A stretch of 64,000 nucleotides of DNA, from NCBI GenBank assembly GCA_036924085.1, contig JAVGWX010000004.1, forward strand, positions 45,043,293 through 45,107,292, in the 5' to 3' direction. The DNA comes from Ariolimax columbianus. Lineage: Eukaryota; Mollusca; Gastropoda; Stylommatophora; Arionidae. The translations under genes and the position numbers were made by a program. Below, piece by piece: positions 9,045 through 18,160 of the stretch (its first letter is position 1; every line of letters begins with the position of its first letter). A model generated the notes under the pieces. That model did not search any database, was not told the DNA's origin, and saw only the letters and a program-made list of their open reading frames with translations.

Positions 9045-11351
9045 CTATGTCGGGCAGTTCTGCAGCAGATGTTCAGCGGTCATTTTACCAGTACCGCACG
9101 GGCATTCGTCGGTACACCCTATCTTCAATTTGTTGAATAGGTGGTACCTCAGTCTGTTATGGCCAGTGCGAAGTCTGAAGACAACGACCTGCTCTCTTCG
9201 GTTCAACTGGTAATAGGCATCGTTTTTGGTGTAACCAGTATGTTCGGTTTCCCATTTGGTCATGTATCTGGCTTTGATAAGCCGTTTTGACTCTTCGTAC
9301 GTCATACTAGTATCTGTTTGTGGTAGTCTTGCACCTTCTTTTGCCAGTCTGTCTGCCTCCTCGTTGCCTTGGATGTTGCAGTGTGACGGAACCCACTGTA
9401 CCACTACCCTTTTTGGTGCGGACTGCTGGCACAGCTTGCAGAGTGCTGCTCTTAAGTCATTAAGCTCAGTGTTTTTCTGGCTTTTTAGCGCTGTGACTAC
9501 GGCGAGAGCATCTGTCAGCAGGACTATATGGCTCTCATTTTCACTGTGTGTCACCATTTCTTCCACTGCCGCCCTCAGTGCCTCTGCCTCCGCTCTGAAA
9601 TTGCTTGTGTACTTACCAGTAGCGAATGACAGTGTTATTTTTCTGCCATTTGGTAGGTTCAGGAATGCTCCCGCCCCTCCGTTCTGTGTAGTGTTTGTTA
9701 CAGAACCGTCGGTGTATGCATGGGTCCAGTCCATGTTTGGATAGTTTTTCGTTATGAAGCTTAGGGTAGTATCTCTCCTTTCTTTTTCAGTCTGGCAGTT
9801 TTTGTTTGCAATACCTGGTATATTTTCTACCACCTCTGGAAATATATCCTGCCTCCAGGTAGGTTTTCGTACAGTAGTGATGGGTTTTGGTGTTGTTAGT
9901 GCGTTTATGGGATCTTCGTGCATCTTTGCTTTGGCTATTTCTGCAAAGTTTCTCCGCTTTAGTTTCCCATTTCCAAAATTGTTTAGTCTCTGGTGCATTG
10001 GATGGTCAGTCAGTCTTCGGAGTTTCTCTGACTGCAGCTCGGCTCTGCAGTCTCTTATATCGGTCATGGATTGCAGTTTTGTAATCTTTTCAAGTTCTAC
10101 AATTGGCGTTGACTTCATGCCACCTGTTATAATTCTCATGGCTTGGTTTTGAAGTTTGTTAACTTTATCGAAGTTCGCCTTCGCTGCTGTTGTCCATGCC
10201 GCAATGCCATACTCGAGAACTGGTCTCACTCTTCCAGTATACAGTTTCTTTAGTATGCCTTCGTCTGCTCCCCAGCTTGTGTTAGCAAGTTTCCTCATGA
10301 TTGCCATTCTTTCTCTGGCTTTCCTTCGGTTTCTCTCAATCTGACTTTTCCATGTCAGGCGCCGGTCAAATGTGACTCCCAGATAGGTTGGGTTGTCGTT
10401 TGGCTGCAGGATTTTGCCATTTAGACTTAATTTGGTACTTTGGGGTTTTAATGAAAGCGAGAATGTTGTGCATGTGGTTTTCTCCTCGTTTATTTTGACC
10501 AGCCATGAGTTCGCCCACTCTTCCAGCGATGTTAGAGCCGTCTGCATCCGATTTCTTGCTATGGTGAGATTCTTTTCAGAGGTCCACATAGCCAGATCGT
10601 CTGCAAACATTGAGCTATGGACTCTTCTTGGTATATTCTCTGTAATATCGTTTATATATACCAGGAAGAGTGTGGGTGACAATACTCCCCCTTGGGGTAC
10701 TCCCTGCTCGAGTGTCACCTTTTTGCTCATCTGCCCTTGTACTTGGACTCTGGCCGTTCTTTGTTTGAGGTAGTGGTTGATCCACTTGTACATCTTCCCA
10801 CAGACATCACTTCTTCTTAGCTTGACTCTAAGTCCATCTTTCCAGACTTTGTCAAATGCCTTTTCCAGATCCACCCAAACAGATACTGTGTGTTTCTGTG
10901 CCTGGTAGGCATCTTCTATCTCCTGCGCTATGAGGATGACCTGGTCCTCAGTGGATCTATGCTGTCTAAAGCCGGCTTGCTGTGGAATTAGTATTCGTTT
11001 TTCTTCCAGATGCCACATCAGTCTGGTGTTTATCATCCGTTCCATCAGCTTGCCGACACAGCTCAGTAGACTTATGGGCCTGTATCCATTTGGATCTGTT
11101 TTGTCCTTTCCTGTTTTTGGTACTGGTACCAGTATTGCATCTTTCCATGCCTGTGGTACAATTCCCCTTTTCCAGCTTTGGTTCAGGACCGATAGCAGTT
11201 TCTTCTTCGCTGTTTGGCCCAGCCCCATCAGCATTTCGTTTGTTATCCCGTCTTTTCCGGGAGATTTCCTTTTCTTTAGTGTTCTCATAGCCTCTTCCAT
11301 TTCGCGCATTGTTAGTTTGGCCATCATGTGCTCTTCAGGAGCCGTATTCAT
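9045..11351 (-). CDS. LINE reverse transcriptase-RNase H (768-aa frame)
   Basis: Would copy LINE RNA at the nicked target. RT palm motifs: SPGKDG (29-35), GYRPISLLS (89-97), AGFRQHRSTEDQ (126-137), VDLEKAFD (160-167), GVPQGGVLSP (217-226) and the catalytic FADD (249-252). RNase H follows with YTDGS (546-550, Asp548), AEAEAL (587-592), LLTDAL (611-616) and NEEADRLA (663-670), all acidic residues present. A Cys-x-Cys-x8-His-x4-Cys pattern at about 750-765 is the usual I-type tail. A TAC-to-TAG change ends the frame at 9045, removing about 35 residues kept in the copy at 18161. The listed Met is not a true start: the protein should continue from the endonuclease, but a 25-bp net deletion at about 11420 shifts the frame. 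Confidence 0.9.
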   Translation of the reverse strand: MNTAPEEHMMAKLTMREMEEAMRTLKKRKSPGKDGITNEMLMGLGQTAKKKLLSVLNQSWKRGIVPQAWKDAILVPVPKTGKDKTDPNGYRPISLLSCVGKLMERMINTRLMWHLEEKRILIPQQAGFRQHRSTEDQVILIAQEIEDAYQAQKHTVSVWVDLEKAFDKVWKDGLRVKLRRSDVCGKMYKWINHYLKQRTARVQVQGQMSKKVTLEQGVPQGGVLSPTLFLVYINDITENIPRRVHSSMFADDLAMWTSEKNLTIARNRMQTALTSLEEWANSWLVKINEEKTTCTTFSLSLKPQSTKLSLNGKILQPNDNPTYLGVTFDRRLTWKSQIERNRRKARERMAIMRKLANTSWGADEGILKKLYTGRVRPVLEYGIAAWTTAAKANFDKVNKLQNQAMRIITGGMKSTPIVELEKITKLQSMTDIRDCRAELQSEKLRRLTDHPMHQRLNNFGNGKLKRRNFAEIAKAKMHEDPINALTTPKPITTVRKPTWRQDIFPEVVENIPGIANKNCQTEKERRDTTLSFITKNYPNMDWTHAYTDGSVTNTTQNGGAGAFLNLPNGRKITLSFATGKYTSNFRAEAEALRAAVEEMVTHSENESHIVLLTDALAVVTALKSQKNTELNDLRAALCKLCQQSAPKRVVVQWVPSHCNIQGNEEADRLAKEGARLPQTDTSMTYEESKRLIKARYMTKWETEHTGYTKNDAYYQLNRREQVVVFRLRTGHNRLRYHLFNKLKIGCTDECPCGTGKMTAEHLLQNCPT

Positions 11352-11365
11352 GTTTTCGTTTCCCT

Positions 11366-12574
11366 TTAGCTCTTCGCTAATGTCTGTATGCTTATCTGCA
11401 GGGACCTCGATGTGGTTTTGTTTGCGGCTTTCTTACCTGTGATCAAGTTCTCGTTCTGCTTGATAGTAATTTGTTTATTTGACGGGGTTTCGTCGTTCAT
11501 GGCTCTGACTAGCTTCCATAGCTTGTTCCCGTCTTTGTCCAGGTTTAGACTTTCCGTTTTATTTTTCCAGCTTTCTCTTGCTGTTTGCTTGAGAGTGTGT
11601 TTGTACTTCGCCGCGGCGGCTTTGAGGGCGATGTTTGCCTCCATGGATTTTTCTCGCTCTGCCATGTTCCTAGCATTTGTTACTGCATCTTCCACTTTCT
11701 GCAACTCATCATTCCAGTAGGGCTTATAGTTTTTCCTAGCTCCTCTTGGGATGGTTTCAGTGGCGGCTTGCATTATTGCCTTGCTTAGGCTCTCTACCAT
11801 GGGCTTCATTTTGGTGTTTCGTGTGTTGATGGTTTCACACAGCCCATCTGTCAGGATTGCAAATCTGTCCCAGTCGGCTCGTTTGTAATTCCAACGTGGG
11901 AGCGGTTTTGTTTCCTGTGGGCCTACTTCCATGTCAATGGTTAGCCTGATCGGCCTGTGGTCGCTACCTGCCAGTTGGTTTAGCACCTGGCGGTCTATTT
12001 TATAGTGTATGTCCTGTGTGGAGAAGGCCAAATCTGGAGTCGAGGTGGTATGCCATGTTCTTGAATAGAAGCTAGGGCTATCCTCCGGCCTATTGATTAG
12101 GGAGAGATTTGCATCTATCTCCCAATCTTCCACTTCGTCACCTCTGCTGTCTGTGTCAGAGTATCCCCATCTCTCCGAGTGGCTGTTGAAATCTCCAACT
12201 ACTATGCAGTTGGAGTCTCTGACCTCCATACTCGAGAGCGATAGGTCTCTATTTGGTGGTCCGTACAGATTGAAAATGCGGAGCTTCGTCTCTTGAGCCA
12301 TTATGTCAACTCCTACAATTTCTGCTTGTCCGGTGTGATTGACAGATACCGCGCTACTCGGTATGCAGTTTCTGGTCAGTATCAGGACCCCTCCTTTGTG
12401 GCCTTCTCTATCTAGACGGAAGGTCTGATATCCTCTGATTGAGAATTTATGGTTATTGTTGAGGTGCGTTTCCTGGATACATGCCACTTCAATCTTACCT
12501 TCATGCAGGTGGTGTGTTAGGGAAAGTTTTTTGTTAATGACTCCCTCCGCATTCCACTGTAGTATTTTGAGGGT
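11366..12574 (-). CDS. LINE apurinic-type endonuclease, 5' partial
   Basis: The frame is open from the first base of the truncated element (12574) with no stop, so the first in-frame start-like codon (GTG, 12487) is not a real start. It encodes the endonuclease that nicks target DNA: WNAEG at the very start, IQETH (catalytic Glu), NLYGPP, VVGDFNSHS (Asp/Asn pair), PDLAFS and SDHRPI (catalytic His), so all expected active-site residues are present. The linker to RT follows (ETIPRGARKNYKPYW, RAMNDETPSNKQ). It ends in a frameshifted tail caused by loss of 25 net bases near 11420-11440, found intact in the copy at 20638-20690. Without its 5' end it cannot be translated normally. Confidence 0.88.
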   Translation of the reverse strand, partial: TLKILQWNAEGVINKKLSLTHHLHEGKIEVACIQETHLNNNHKFSIRGYQTFRLDREGHKGGVLILTRNCIPSSAVSVNHTGQAEIVGVDIMAQETKLRIFNLYGPPNRDLSLSSMEVRDSNCIVVGDFNSHSERWGYSDTDSRGDEVEDWEIDANLSLINRPEDSPSFYSRTWHTTSTPDLAFSTQDIHYKIDRQVLNQLAGSDHRPIRLTIDMEVGPQETKPLPRWNYKRADWDRFAILTDGLCETINTRNTKMKPMVESLSKAIMQAATETIPRGARKNYKPYWNDELQKVEDAVTNARNMAEREKSMEANIALKAAAAKYKHTLKQTARESWKNKTESLNLDKDGNKLWKLVRAMNDETPSNKQITIKQNENLITGKKAANKTTSRSLQISIQTLAKS

Positions 12575-12584
12575 GAAGAGGATT
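12575..12584. repeat. Target site duplication, 5' side of young LINE
   Basis: Second copy of GAAGAGGATT; the sequence after it (caactgttgt) continues the pre-insertion target seen intact in units B and C. Confidence 0.9.
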
Positions 12585-12904
12585 CAACTGTTGTGGTGTA
12601 CAAACCACACGTTTGCCATGTTAGACATCTAATCGGTTTCAATTTCTTTTTCTTTTTTGCTACACATGTCGAAAATCCATATTTGCAGAGATATATTGTT
12701 GGAATTGGAATGACAACTTGCATAGCTCGCTTTACAAGATAAGGCTAGTATACTAACTGCATTGTAGATAGTCTGTTCACACCAGGACTGTATTACACGT
12801 GTGATCTAGCCCGGTGGGTCTAACAACTAGCGAAATATAAAAGTACTGATGAGCGTAAACACAACTCAACGAAGTCCAAAATCTATACCTGAATTTAAAG
12901 TACA
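12585..12904. other. Unrecognised AT-rich spacer
   Basis: No gene seen. It continues the target sequence interrupted by the LINE and leads into the LINE remnant at 12905. Confidence 0.5.
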
Positions 12905-13237
12905 ACCAAGATAACGATCACAGGCAAGGCAAAGACCAAACCTAAAGTTATTTTAGAACAACAGAAGATTGAGAAAGTCACAAGCTTTGAGTACCTCGGC
13001 TCAGTTATAAGCGCCAATGGCTACGGCAATGCAGAGGTTCAATAAAATGAGAAACTGATGACAGAACATTAATAAAAGGAAAATAACTATTCTGTGAACT
13101 TGCATTATACCGAATAAGATGTGAAACGTGGACCCCCACACAAACACTTAAGAAAAGGATTGCATCTTTTGAACTAAAGGACTATAGAAAAGTGCTCAAA
13201 ATACAATGGATAGCAAAAAGGAAAAATGCAGATATCC
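12905..13237 (+). pseudogene. Endonuclease-RT LINE, first half of a split remnant (unit A)
   Basis: The first frame (to a stop at 13043) ends in KVTSFEYLGSVISANG, the post-palm block of RTE-like endonuclease-RT LINEs (family form FKYLGSxIS). The next frame gives RCETWTP and IASFELKDYRKVLKIQWIAK, matching the family's GxETWTL and MLKIxW blocks. Unit A has lost about 14 bases just before the CETWT block. At 13238 the element is interrupted by an antisense CR1-like insertion; its C-terminus resumes at 14423. Confidence 0.8.
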
Positions 13238-14076
13238 TTAACTTAGCTTAACGTCCTTAAACTGGTTTAGAAGACTCTGCAGAATCTGTATACATAAAGT
13301 TTCATTTCATCACCTTGCTCTAAAAGCTATGCGCATCCAATTTATTCTTAAATGCATTAACTGTCCTTCCTTCCACTACCTCCCTTGGCAATGCATTCCA
13401 AGCATTCACCACTCTCTAATTAAAAAAATATTTCCTAATATCGAATCTGGACCTCTCTTTAGTTAATGTGAAACTATGCCCTCTTGTTCTATTTGGTGGC
13501 TGTATTTTAAAAAAACAACTTGTTATAGTCTAATTTATCCATTCCTCTGATCATCTTATAAGCCTGTATTAAGTCACTACGAATTATTCTCTCTTCTAGA
13601 CACTGTAGGCCGGTTTTTCCTCATAACTGTAATTCTGCAATCCCACTATCAGCGTTGTCGCTCTTTTTTGAATTCTTTCCAGCATGTTTGTAACCCCTCT
13701 ATGATAATGACTCCACGCCTGTACACATAACTCCAATCTAGGTCTAACTAATGTTTTATACAGTTTGACTATCACTTCCTTGCTCCTATGTTTAATATTT
13801 ATGTTTATCATACATAACATTGCATTTGCCTTTTTAATTGCTACCTAAACTTGCTCACTCACCTTACCTGTATGATCTAGTATAACTTCTAAGTCCATTT
13901 CCTTATCTATCTTTCTAATATTGTTCTCTCCCAATCTGTAATTATGTTTCGTATTGGATCTACCCATGTGGATGACTGTACATTTATCTATATTAAACTC
14001 CATTTGCGAACCTACAAACCACTCTCGAATTGTATCTAAATCCGATCTCAATATATCCACATCTGCTTGAGATATA
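13238..14076 (-). mobile_element. CR1-like LINE, 5'-truncated (unit A)
   Basis: The minus strand carries the late RT (WFVGSQMEFNIDKCTVIHMG at 13845-14060), LYKTLVRPRLELCVQAWSHY (13596-13820), a NAWN-type C-terminus (around 13370-13400) and one 26-bp-type motif before a CTTAA-rich 3' end at 13238. Only the last third of RT survives. It lies inside the endonuclease-RT LINE whose parts are at 12905-13237 and 14423-14530. Confidence 0.85.
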
Positions 14077-14081
14077 GATAA

Positions 14082-14083
<2 letters not shown>

Positions 14084-14120
<37 letters not shown>
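14084..14120. repeat. (TA)n microsatellite
   Basis: About 37 bases of alternating TA at the 5' end of the CR1-like fragment. Unit B has about 21 bases (40382-40402). Confidence 0.9.
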
Positions 14121-14121
<1 letters not shown>

Positions 14122-14190
14122 TATAGATCCTACTTAATTTCAAGCAAAATTGGTTAGTATACAACATCTTGTCTCGAAAGCTAAAATAGT

Positions 14191-14420
14191 TTCTTCTGCT
14201 TCTTCGTTCGTCTTCAGACCTCAGCTTCAATGATTTTAACGAAGGCAGCAGTCGACTCAAGGCTCTGTACGCTTCCGTACAGCTTCTCGTGGAAGGACAC
14301 TGGCTGTTGCCAATTGTTACTTCTTTTGTCGGTATACAGCGGGCAGGACTGCAAAATATATTATGCTTTCATGGGGGCTGTGCCGCAGGCACACATCTCT
14401 GTAGTGCCAATCTTGAACTT
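14191..14420 (-). mobile_element. I-type LINE, second subfamily, 3' end (unit A)
   Basis: Minus-strand codons give CACGTAPMKAEYILQSCP and EKLYGSVQSLESTAAFVK, which match the C-terminal Cys/His motif and final residues of the I-type LINE at 8892 but with clearly different sequence, so this is a separate subfamily. In unit A the fragment is cut at 14420 by a 431-bp deletion; unit B keeps the adjoining RNase H part. Confidence 0.8.
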
Positions 14421-14422
14421 GA

Positions 14423-14530
14423 AGCAGACCGATGCAAAGATGGAAACAAGACATCACGGAGGTCCTGACGATGACAACGATAGAGGCGATACTTCTGGCT
14501 AGAGATCGAGTTACAGATCGGTTGTTGTGA
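14423..14530 (+). pseudogene. Endonuclease-RT LINE C-terminus, second half of split remnant
   Basis: Plus-strand frame RPMQRWKQDITEV... LLARDRVTDRLL then stop, the conserved C-terminal R-RP-x-RW-x-DI motif of endonuclease-RT LINEs. It continues the element broken at 13237. A unit-A deletion removed the preceding ~21 codons, which survive in unit B (41061-41243). A (GAT)n tail follows. Confidence 0.8.
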
Positions 14531-14561
14531 AAGGGATTTTCTGCAAATGACATGCAACATG

Positions 14562-14615
14562 TTGATGATGATGATGAAGATGATGATGATGATGATAATA
14601 ATGATGATAAAGATG
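14562..14615 (+). repeat. (GAT)n tail of endonuclease-RT LINE
   Basis: GAT/GATGAA/AAT-rich run about 30 bp after the stop of the LINE frame. Such GAT-type 3' tails are usual in this LINE group, so I read it as the element's 3' end. Bases 14616-14879 show nothing I recognise. Confidence 0.75.
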
Positions 14616-14879
14616 AAAGTGAGCGATTTTTTGTGCTATGTAATAATGCTTGTTATGGTATACAAAAATATATGTGACTTTATTGTTGACGTAGATCTAG
14701 CAAATACTATTTTCATTTATAAACATCATTGCATAATTTCAGAAGTGCCGGTTATGCTAGCAATCAGCTAGAGGTTAGTGATATTTAAGATAATATCTGT
14801 GGGTAACTGAGACGCTAGTCCGGTCAAGCACACCATATTGCCCAGGACATTGCGTCAGGGTCAAACACAATGTTTTTCG

Positions 14880-15105
14880 TCCATCACGAGCCTTTACTTT
14901 TTGCACCCAGCCAGTCCATCCAGTCGAGTATTCTGTAAATCCGGGTTGTGGATGGGTGGGAAGATGGGAACTGCATATTCGCAGTCAGTGAAAGCAGAGA
15001 AAGTTTGCTTCGCGAGACGGTGATCATGATTGTCAGCAAATCCATGTACCTCAGCCGCTTTATTGCTCAGCAAGGTGTCCCGCAACTGACGCAGCTTTTT
15101 GACTG
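14880..15105 (-). pseudogene. Endonuclease-RT LINE linker fragment (unit A)
   Basis: Minus strand reads KKLRQLRDTLLSNKAAEVHG followed by FADNHD. This matches the linker between endonuclease and RT of the endonuclease-RT LINEs (family form LREMQDSWLSNKADEIQGFADRHD), from memory of the family. It belongs to a different copy from 12905-14530 because the orientation is opposite. It ends near 14894 with no RT following. Confidence 0.65.
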
Positions 15106-16122
15106 TAGTTTAGCTTGTCAGTGGACCTACGCTCTCTTCTCGCCCGTCGTCACAGGACTCGACTGTGTTAGTACTGGATACATGAAAAGAGAATGACTTG
15201 CGCGATGAATTTCCTTTAAGTGAGAAAGGGTTGCGCAGTTTGTCGACCACACTCTCTCGCTCGAGTCCAACTTTAACCAGTGGCAAGACAAGTCAGGACG
15301 ACTGGATATGAGCTCTGGTGCAGTGGTTGACCACTGATGCTCAAGTGCCTGGCCGTGTTCTGTGCAGTCCACACCGATCAGCACATTTGCATTCCGTTCT
15401 CTGGACAACATTCTGCTACTTAAGCCACATCAGGGCTTGGTGGTGCAAGATTGAGAACGAACGACCCTAAGCCAGCAAGCCATATAATAAAAAAACAGAA
15501 TGCGATACTGGAGAAAACACTAAAAAGCTATATTTCTTTTTTTTGCTTCGTTTACCGTGGTTCCTAAGAGGCAGTATATTGTTCTGTGTTTTGCACTTTA
15601 GAGCCTGGTTAAACCATATTCAGCACGAAATTTAATAGGTGTACGACCCAGTCAGATCAGGAATCTGAACACAGACATGTTTTGTTTGTGAGCCATCGAA
15701 ACTTCGCAACCACGTATGAACACTTCTATAAAAGCTTAACACATGCAATTCCAAATTCATATCTTTTCTATCGTTATCGCTGCTTGTTTCAAATCTATCA
15801 ATAACATGACCTCCCACAGTGTATCCGGGGTCCCTTACTGAGAATGGTAGAATATAACCGCCACAGAATACTGTCACAGTAGATCAAGGGCAAACAATCT
15901 TAAGGTGAGCTATGTATGTGTTTCTCCTGAGTGGCCAAAATAATCATTGCATGTTGAACGCGAGGACTAAGAGTTGTCCATGGATGTGGCAATCTCAAAA
16001 TGTAGAAATTATCGCTACCCTACTGCAAATAACTAGAAAAAGTCTTTCCTAAAAGCTGGTTTTGGTAAGTCAAATACAATGCTGGACCTGTGCTTCAACA
16101 AAAAGAGATGAGTGATCTTGAT
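15106..16122. other. Unrecognised region with open minus-strand frames
   Basis: Minus-strand frames at 15127-15411 (94 codons) and 15632-15877 (81 codons) are open and kept in unit B, but I recognise no domain. The first lies just upstream, on the same strand, of the LINE linker at 14880-15105 and may be more of that relic. Unit A and unit B are almost identical from 15480 to 16120 (one difference noticed), so conservation proves nothing about coding. Confidence 0.45.
15388..15479 (+). repeat. Short dispersed repeat, partner of 3747-3836
   Basis: Aligns in inverted orientation with 3747-3836 over about 90 bases. Family unknown. Confidence 0.6.
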
Positions 16123-16381
16123 TTAACTAAACTTATCGTCTTTATACTGGTTTAGAAGACTATGCAGAGTCTGTACGCAACCAGTTTCATTTACATTTCC
16201 TTGCTCAATAAGCTATGCGCATCCAATGTATTCTTAAATGCATCAACTGCCTCTGCTTACATCACTTCCTTGGAAATGCATTCCAAGCATTCACCCCTCT
16301 CTGACTAAAGAAATATTTCCAAATATCCAATCTTGACCTTTCTTTATTAATTTGAAGCTATGCCTTTTTGTTCTGATTTGA
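16123..16381 (-). mobile_element. CR1-like LINE 3' end fragment (unit A)
   Basis: Starts with TTAACTAAACTTATCGTC and one copy of the 26-bp motif (CTTTATACTGGTTTAGAAGA), then a decayed NAWN-type C-terminus (aatgcattccaagcattcacc). Same order as at 13238. Bases 16382-16585 hold nothing recognised. Confidence 0.75.
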
Positions 16382-16585
16382 TTGATTGAACCCCATGCAT
16401 GTATTGAAAGGCGTGACTAAATTGAGTTGTACATGAGGATAGCAACCTCATCATGCAAGTAAACTGATACATAAACTCCTACTGCAAGATCATGCAAAGT
16501 TTTTTCCTGAAGTCATCTTGATGGAGGTTGACTGTACTTGTACTGATGTGCTTCGGCTGGCGCGAAAAATGTCAAGAAAATAGAT

Positions 16586-16770
16586 CTTCCTTGTTCGTCT
16601 TCAGACCTTGAATTCAATTACTCTAACGAAGGCAGCAGTTGACTTGAGAGTCTGAGCACTTCTGTACAGCTACTCGTGGAAGGACACTGGTTGTTGCCAA
16701 ATGCTACTTCTTGTCGGTAAACAATGGGCAGGGCTGCAAAATTTGTTCTGATGTCATGGGGGGTGTGCCG
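16586..16770 (-). mobile_element. I-type LINE second-subfamily 3' end fragment
   Basis: Parallel to 14191-14420: the same GTTCGTCTTCAGACCT start and a translatable but broken C-terminal motif (QILQPCPLFTDKK). Multiple stops. Confidence 0.7.
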
Positions 16771-17653
16771 AGAAGATAGATGGCCAGCTAGAGTCGTTGC
16801 CTTGTGTTTTAAGTCAAGTTAGGTAATCCTCATACTCAACCATTGTCTTTCGTGTTGATCGTCCACGGCAACGTTTGGTGAGTCTCGGGCAGCGTGGAGG
16901 AAGACGGAGTAGAATCGAAATGTATCAGCCAGGTGTTCCGCGGGAGACTCCATTAGTGGTGAGGTCTTGTATTTCGTAAAGTGTAAAGTGCAGAATCTGC
17001 AACAAAAGAAATAGTATTTGTAAGATTATGTGTTTATATTAATCTTAGTCTTAGTAGACCTGTAATTCTTCAAGGGAAGATGACCCTGTGGAGGTCCCAG
17101 CTGTGGTGTGAGCTGGATAACGGAGAGATGAGGATTTCCTGCTTAGCGTGTTAGGCTCGAGCAGCTTATTACTCCGCTGTGTTAAGACAAGTGCCAAGAA
17201 GTTTGGTTCATAGATCTGTGAGTCCATCTTAAAAGACTCAAACACTAGACCAACTTGACACGCAACCTGTTAGGCGCCATCTATGCTGCTCTTAACAAAC
17301 CAACTAAGCATGGCCGGTGTTGTGCCATGTCACACAGTTAGTCGCCTCTTATGCCATGCTCTATATAGGGCAGTGGTCCTATTTTTGTCATTGCCATACC
17401 CAAAGATCCAGAATCATTCGTGATGTTTACTGTAGTACGCCGTCCATACAGTGGGCTAGAAGACATATGTTGCTTATACAGAGAATACTAGTTGTTTTTG
17501 CTTGTGAATGCACATAGCGACAAGGGGGCATTTTTCTACTCAGATATTAAGCTCGCAATATCACTAGACCTATAAATGAATAATGCGAATCAGAATGTAA
17601 ACATGCAATTCCCTAGTAGTGGATCCAACGGGAAGCTACGACTGGTTCATTTA
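16771..17653. other. Unrecognised region
   Basis: No gene recognised. Frames at 17051-17245 (minus, 64 codons, Ser-rich) and 17317-17517 (plus, 66 codons) are open in A and B but show no domain, and I do not call them. Confidence 0.4.
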
Positions 17654-17950
17654 TTCTTCTTCTTTTTCGTTCGTTATCAGACATCAACTTCAATGACTCT
17701 AACGAAGTCATCAATCGACTAAAGGCTCAAAATATGTTCTGCCTTCATGGGGGCTGTGTCGCAGGCACGAAGGTCTGTAGTACCAATCTTGAACTTGTTG
17801 TACAGATGACATCTCAGACTGTTGTGACCTATGCGTAGCCGGAGAATGATAATCTATGTAGCCAGGGTGTTTTTTTTCTTTCCATTTTGCACTGTACGTT
17901 GCCCTGATGAATGCTTTAGTCTCATTGTATGTAATTTCTGTACCTAACGT
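17654..17950 (-). mobile_element. I-type LINE second-subfamily 3' end with internal deletion
   Basis: Begins with the CTT-rich 3' tail and the C-terminal end, then an internal loss of about 75 bp relative to 14191-14420, then RNase H C-terminal codons related to NKFKIGTTDLRACDT and further upstream KAFIRATYSAKWK. Degenerate. Bases 17951-18134 hold nothing recognised. Confidence 0.7.
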
Positions 17951-18160
17951 AGGTTAGGTTCTTGATTTTGTTCCATAGCGGTATTTTAACCATTCCTATC
18001 TATTTTGTATACTCCACAGGCGATACGAGAGAGACTGGAACATGAGGGAACTACGTTTTGAACTCTCCCAGTTTTACTACTATAATCGCTCAGCAATTTA
18101 TATAATGTACAGACCGACACTATGCATTAATGTCTTCTTCTTCTTCTTCTGCGTACACAG

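Larger units (their letters stand above)
8892..12574 (-). mobile_element. Young I-type LINE insertion, 3,683 bp (unit A only)
   Basis: Non-LTR retrotransposon inserted antisense, flanked by a 10-bp target site duplication and absent at the matching sites in units B and C. It ends 3' in a (GAA)n tail (CTT on the plus strand). The 5' end is truncated exactly at the start of the endonuclease domain (first codons T-L-K-I-L-Q-W-N-A-E), so there is no ORF1. Domain order is endonuclease, RT, RNase H, and a C-terminal Cys/His motif, which places it in the I superfamily; the resemblance to Nimb-type mollusc elements is from memory. Its frames are nearly intact, which suggests a recent insertion. Confidence 0.95.

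Noticed and set aside
9256..11290. Several plus-strand frames of 100-170 codons opposite the young LINE
   Set aside because: They are shadows of the RT-RNase H frame; the same shadows recur opposite every copy, and they carry no domain.
14084..14120. TATA-rich promoter
   Set aside because: Simple (TA)n microsatellite of different length in unit B, with no gene downstream.
15127..15411. 94-codon minus-strand frame as a host gene
   Set aside because: No recognised domain, directly adjacent to a LINE linker relic on the same strand, and its retention in unit B is uninformative given near identity.
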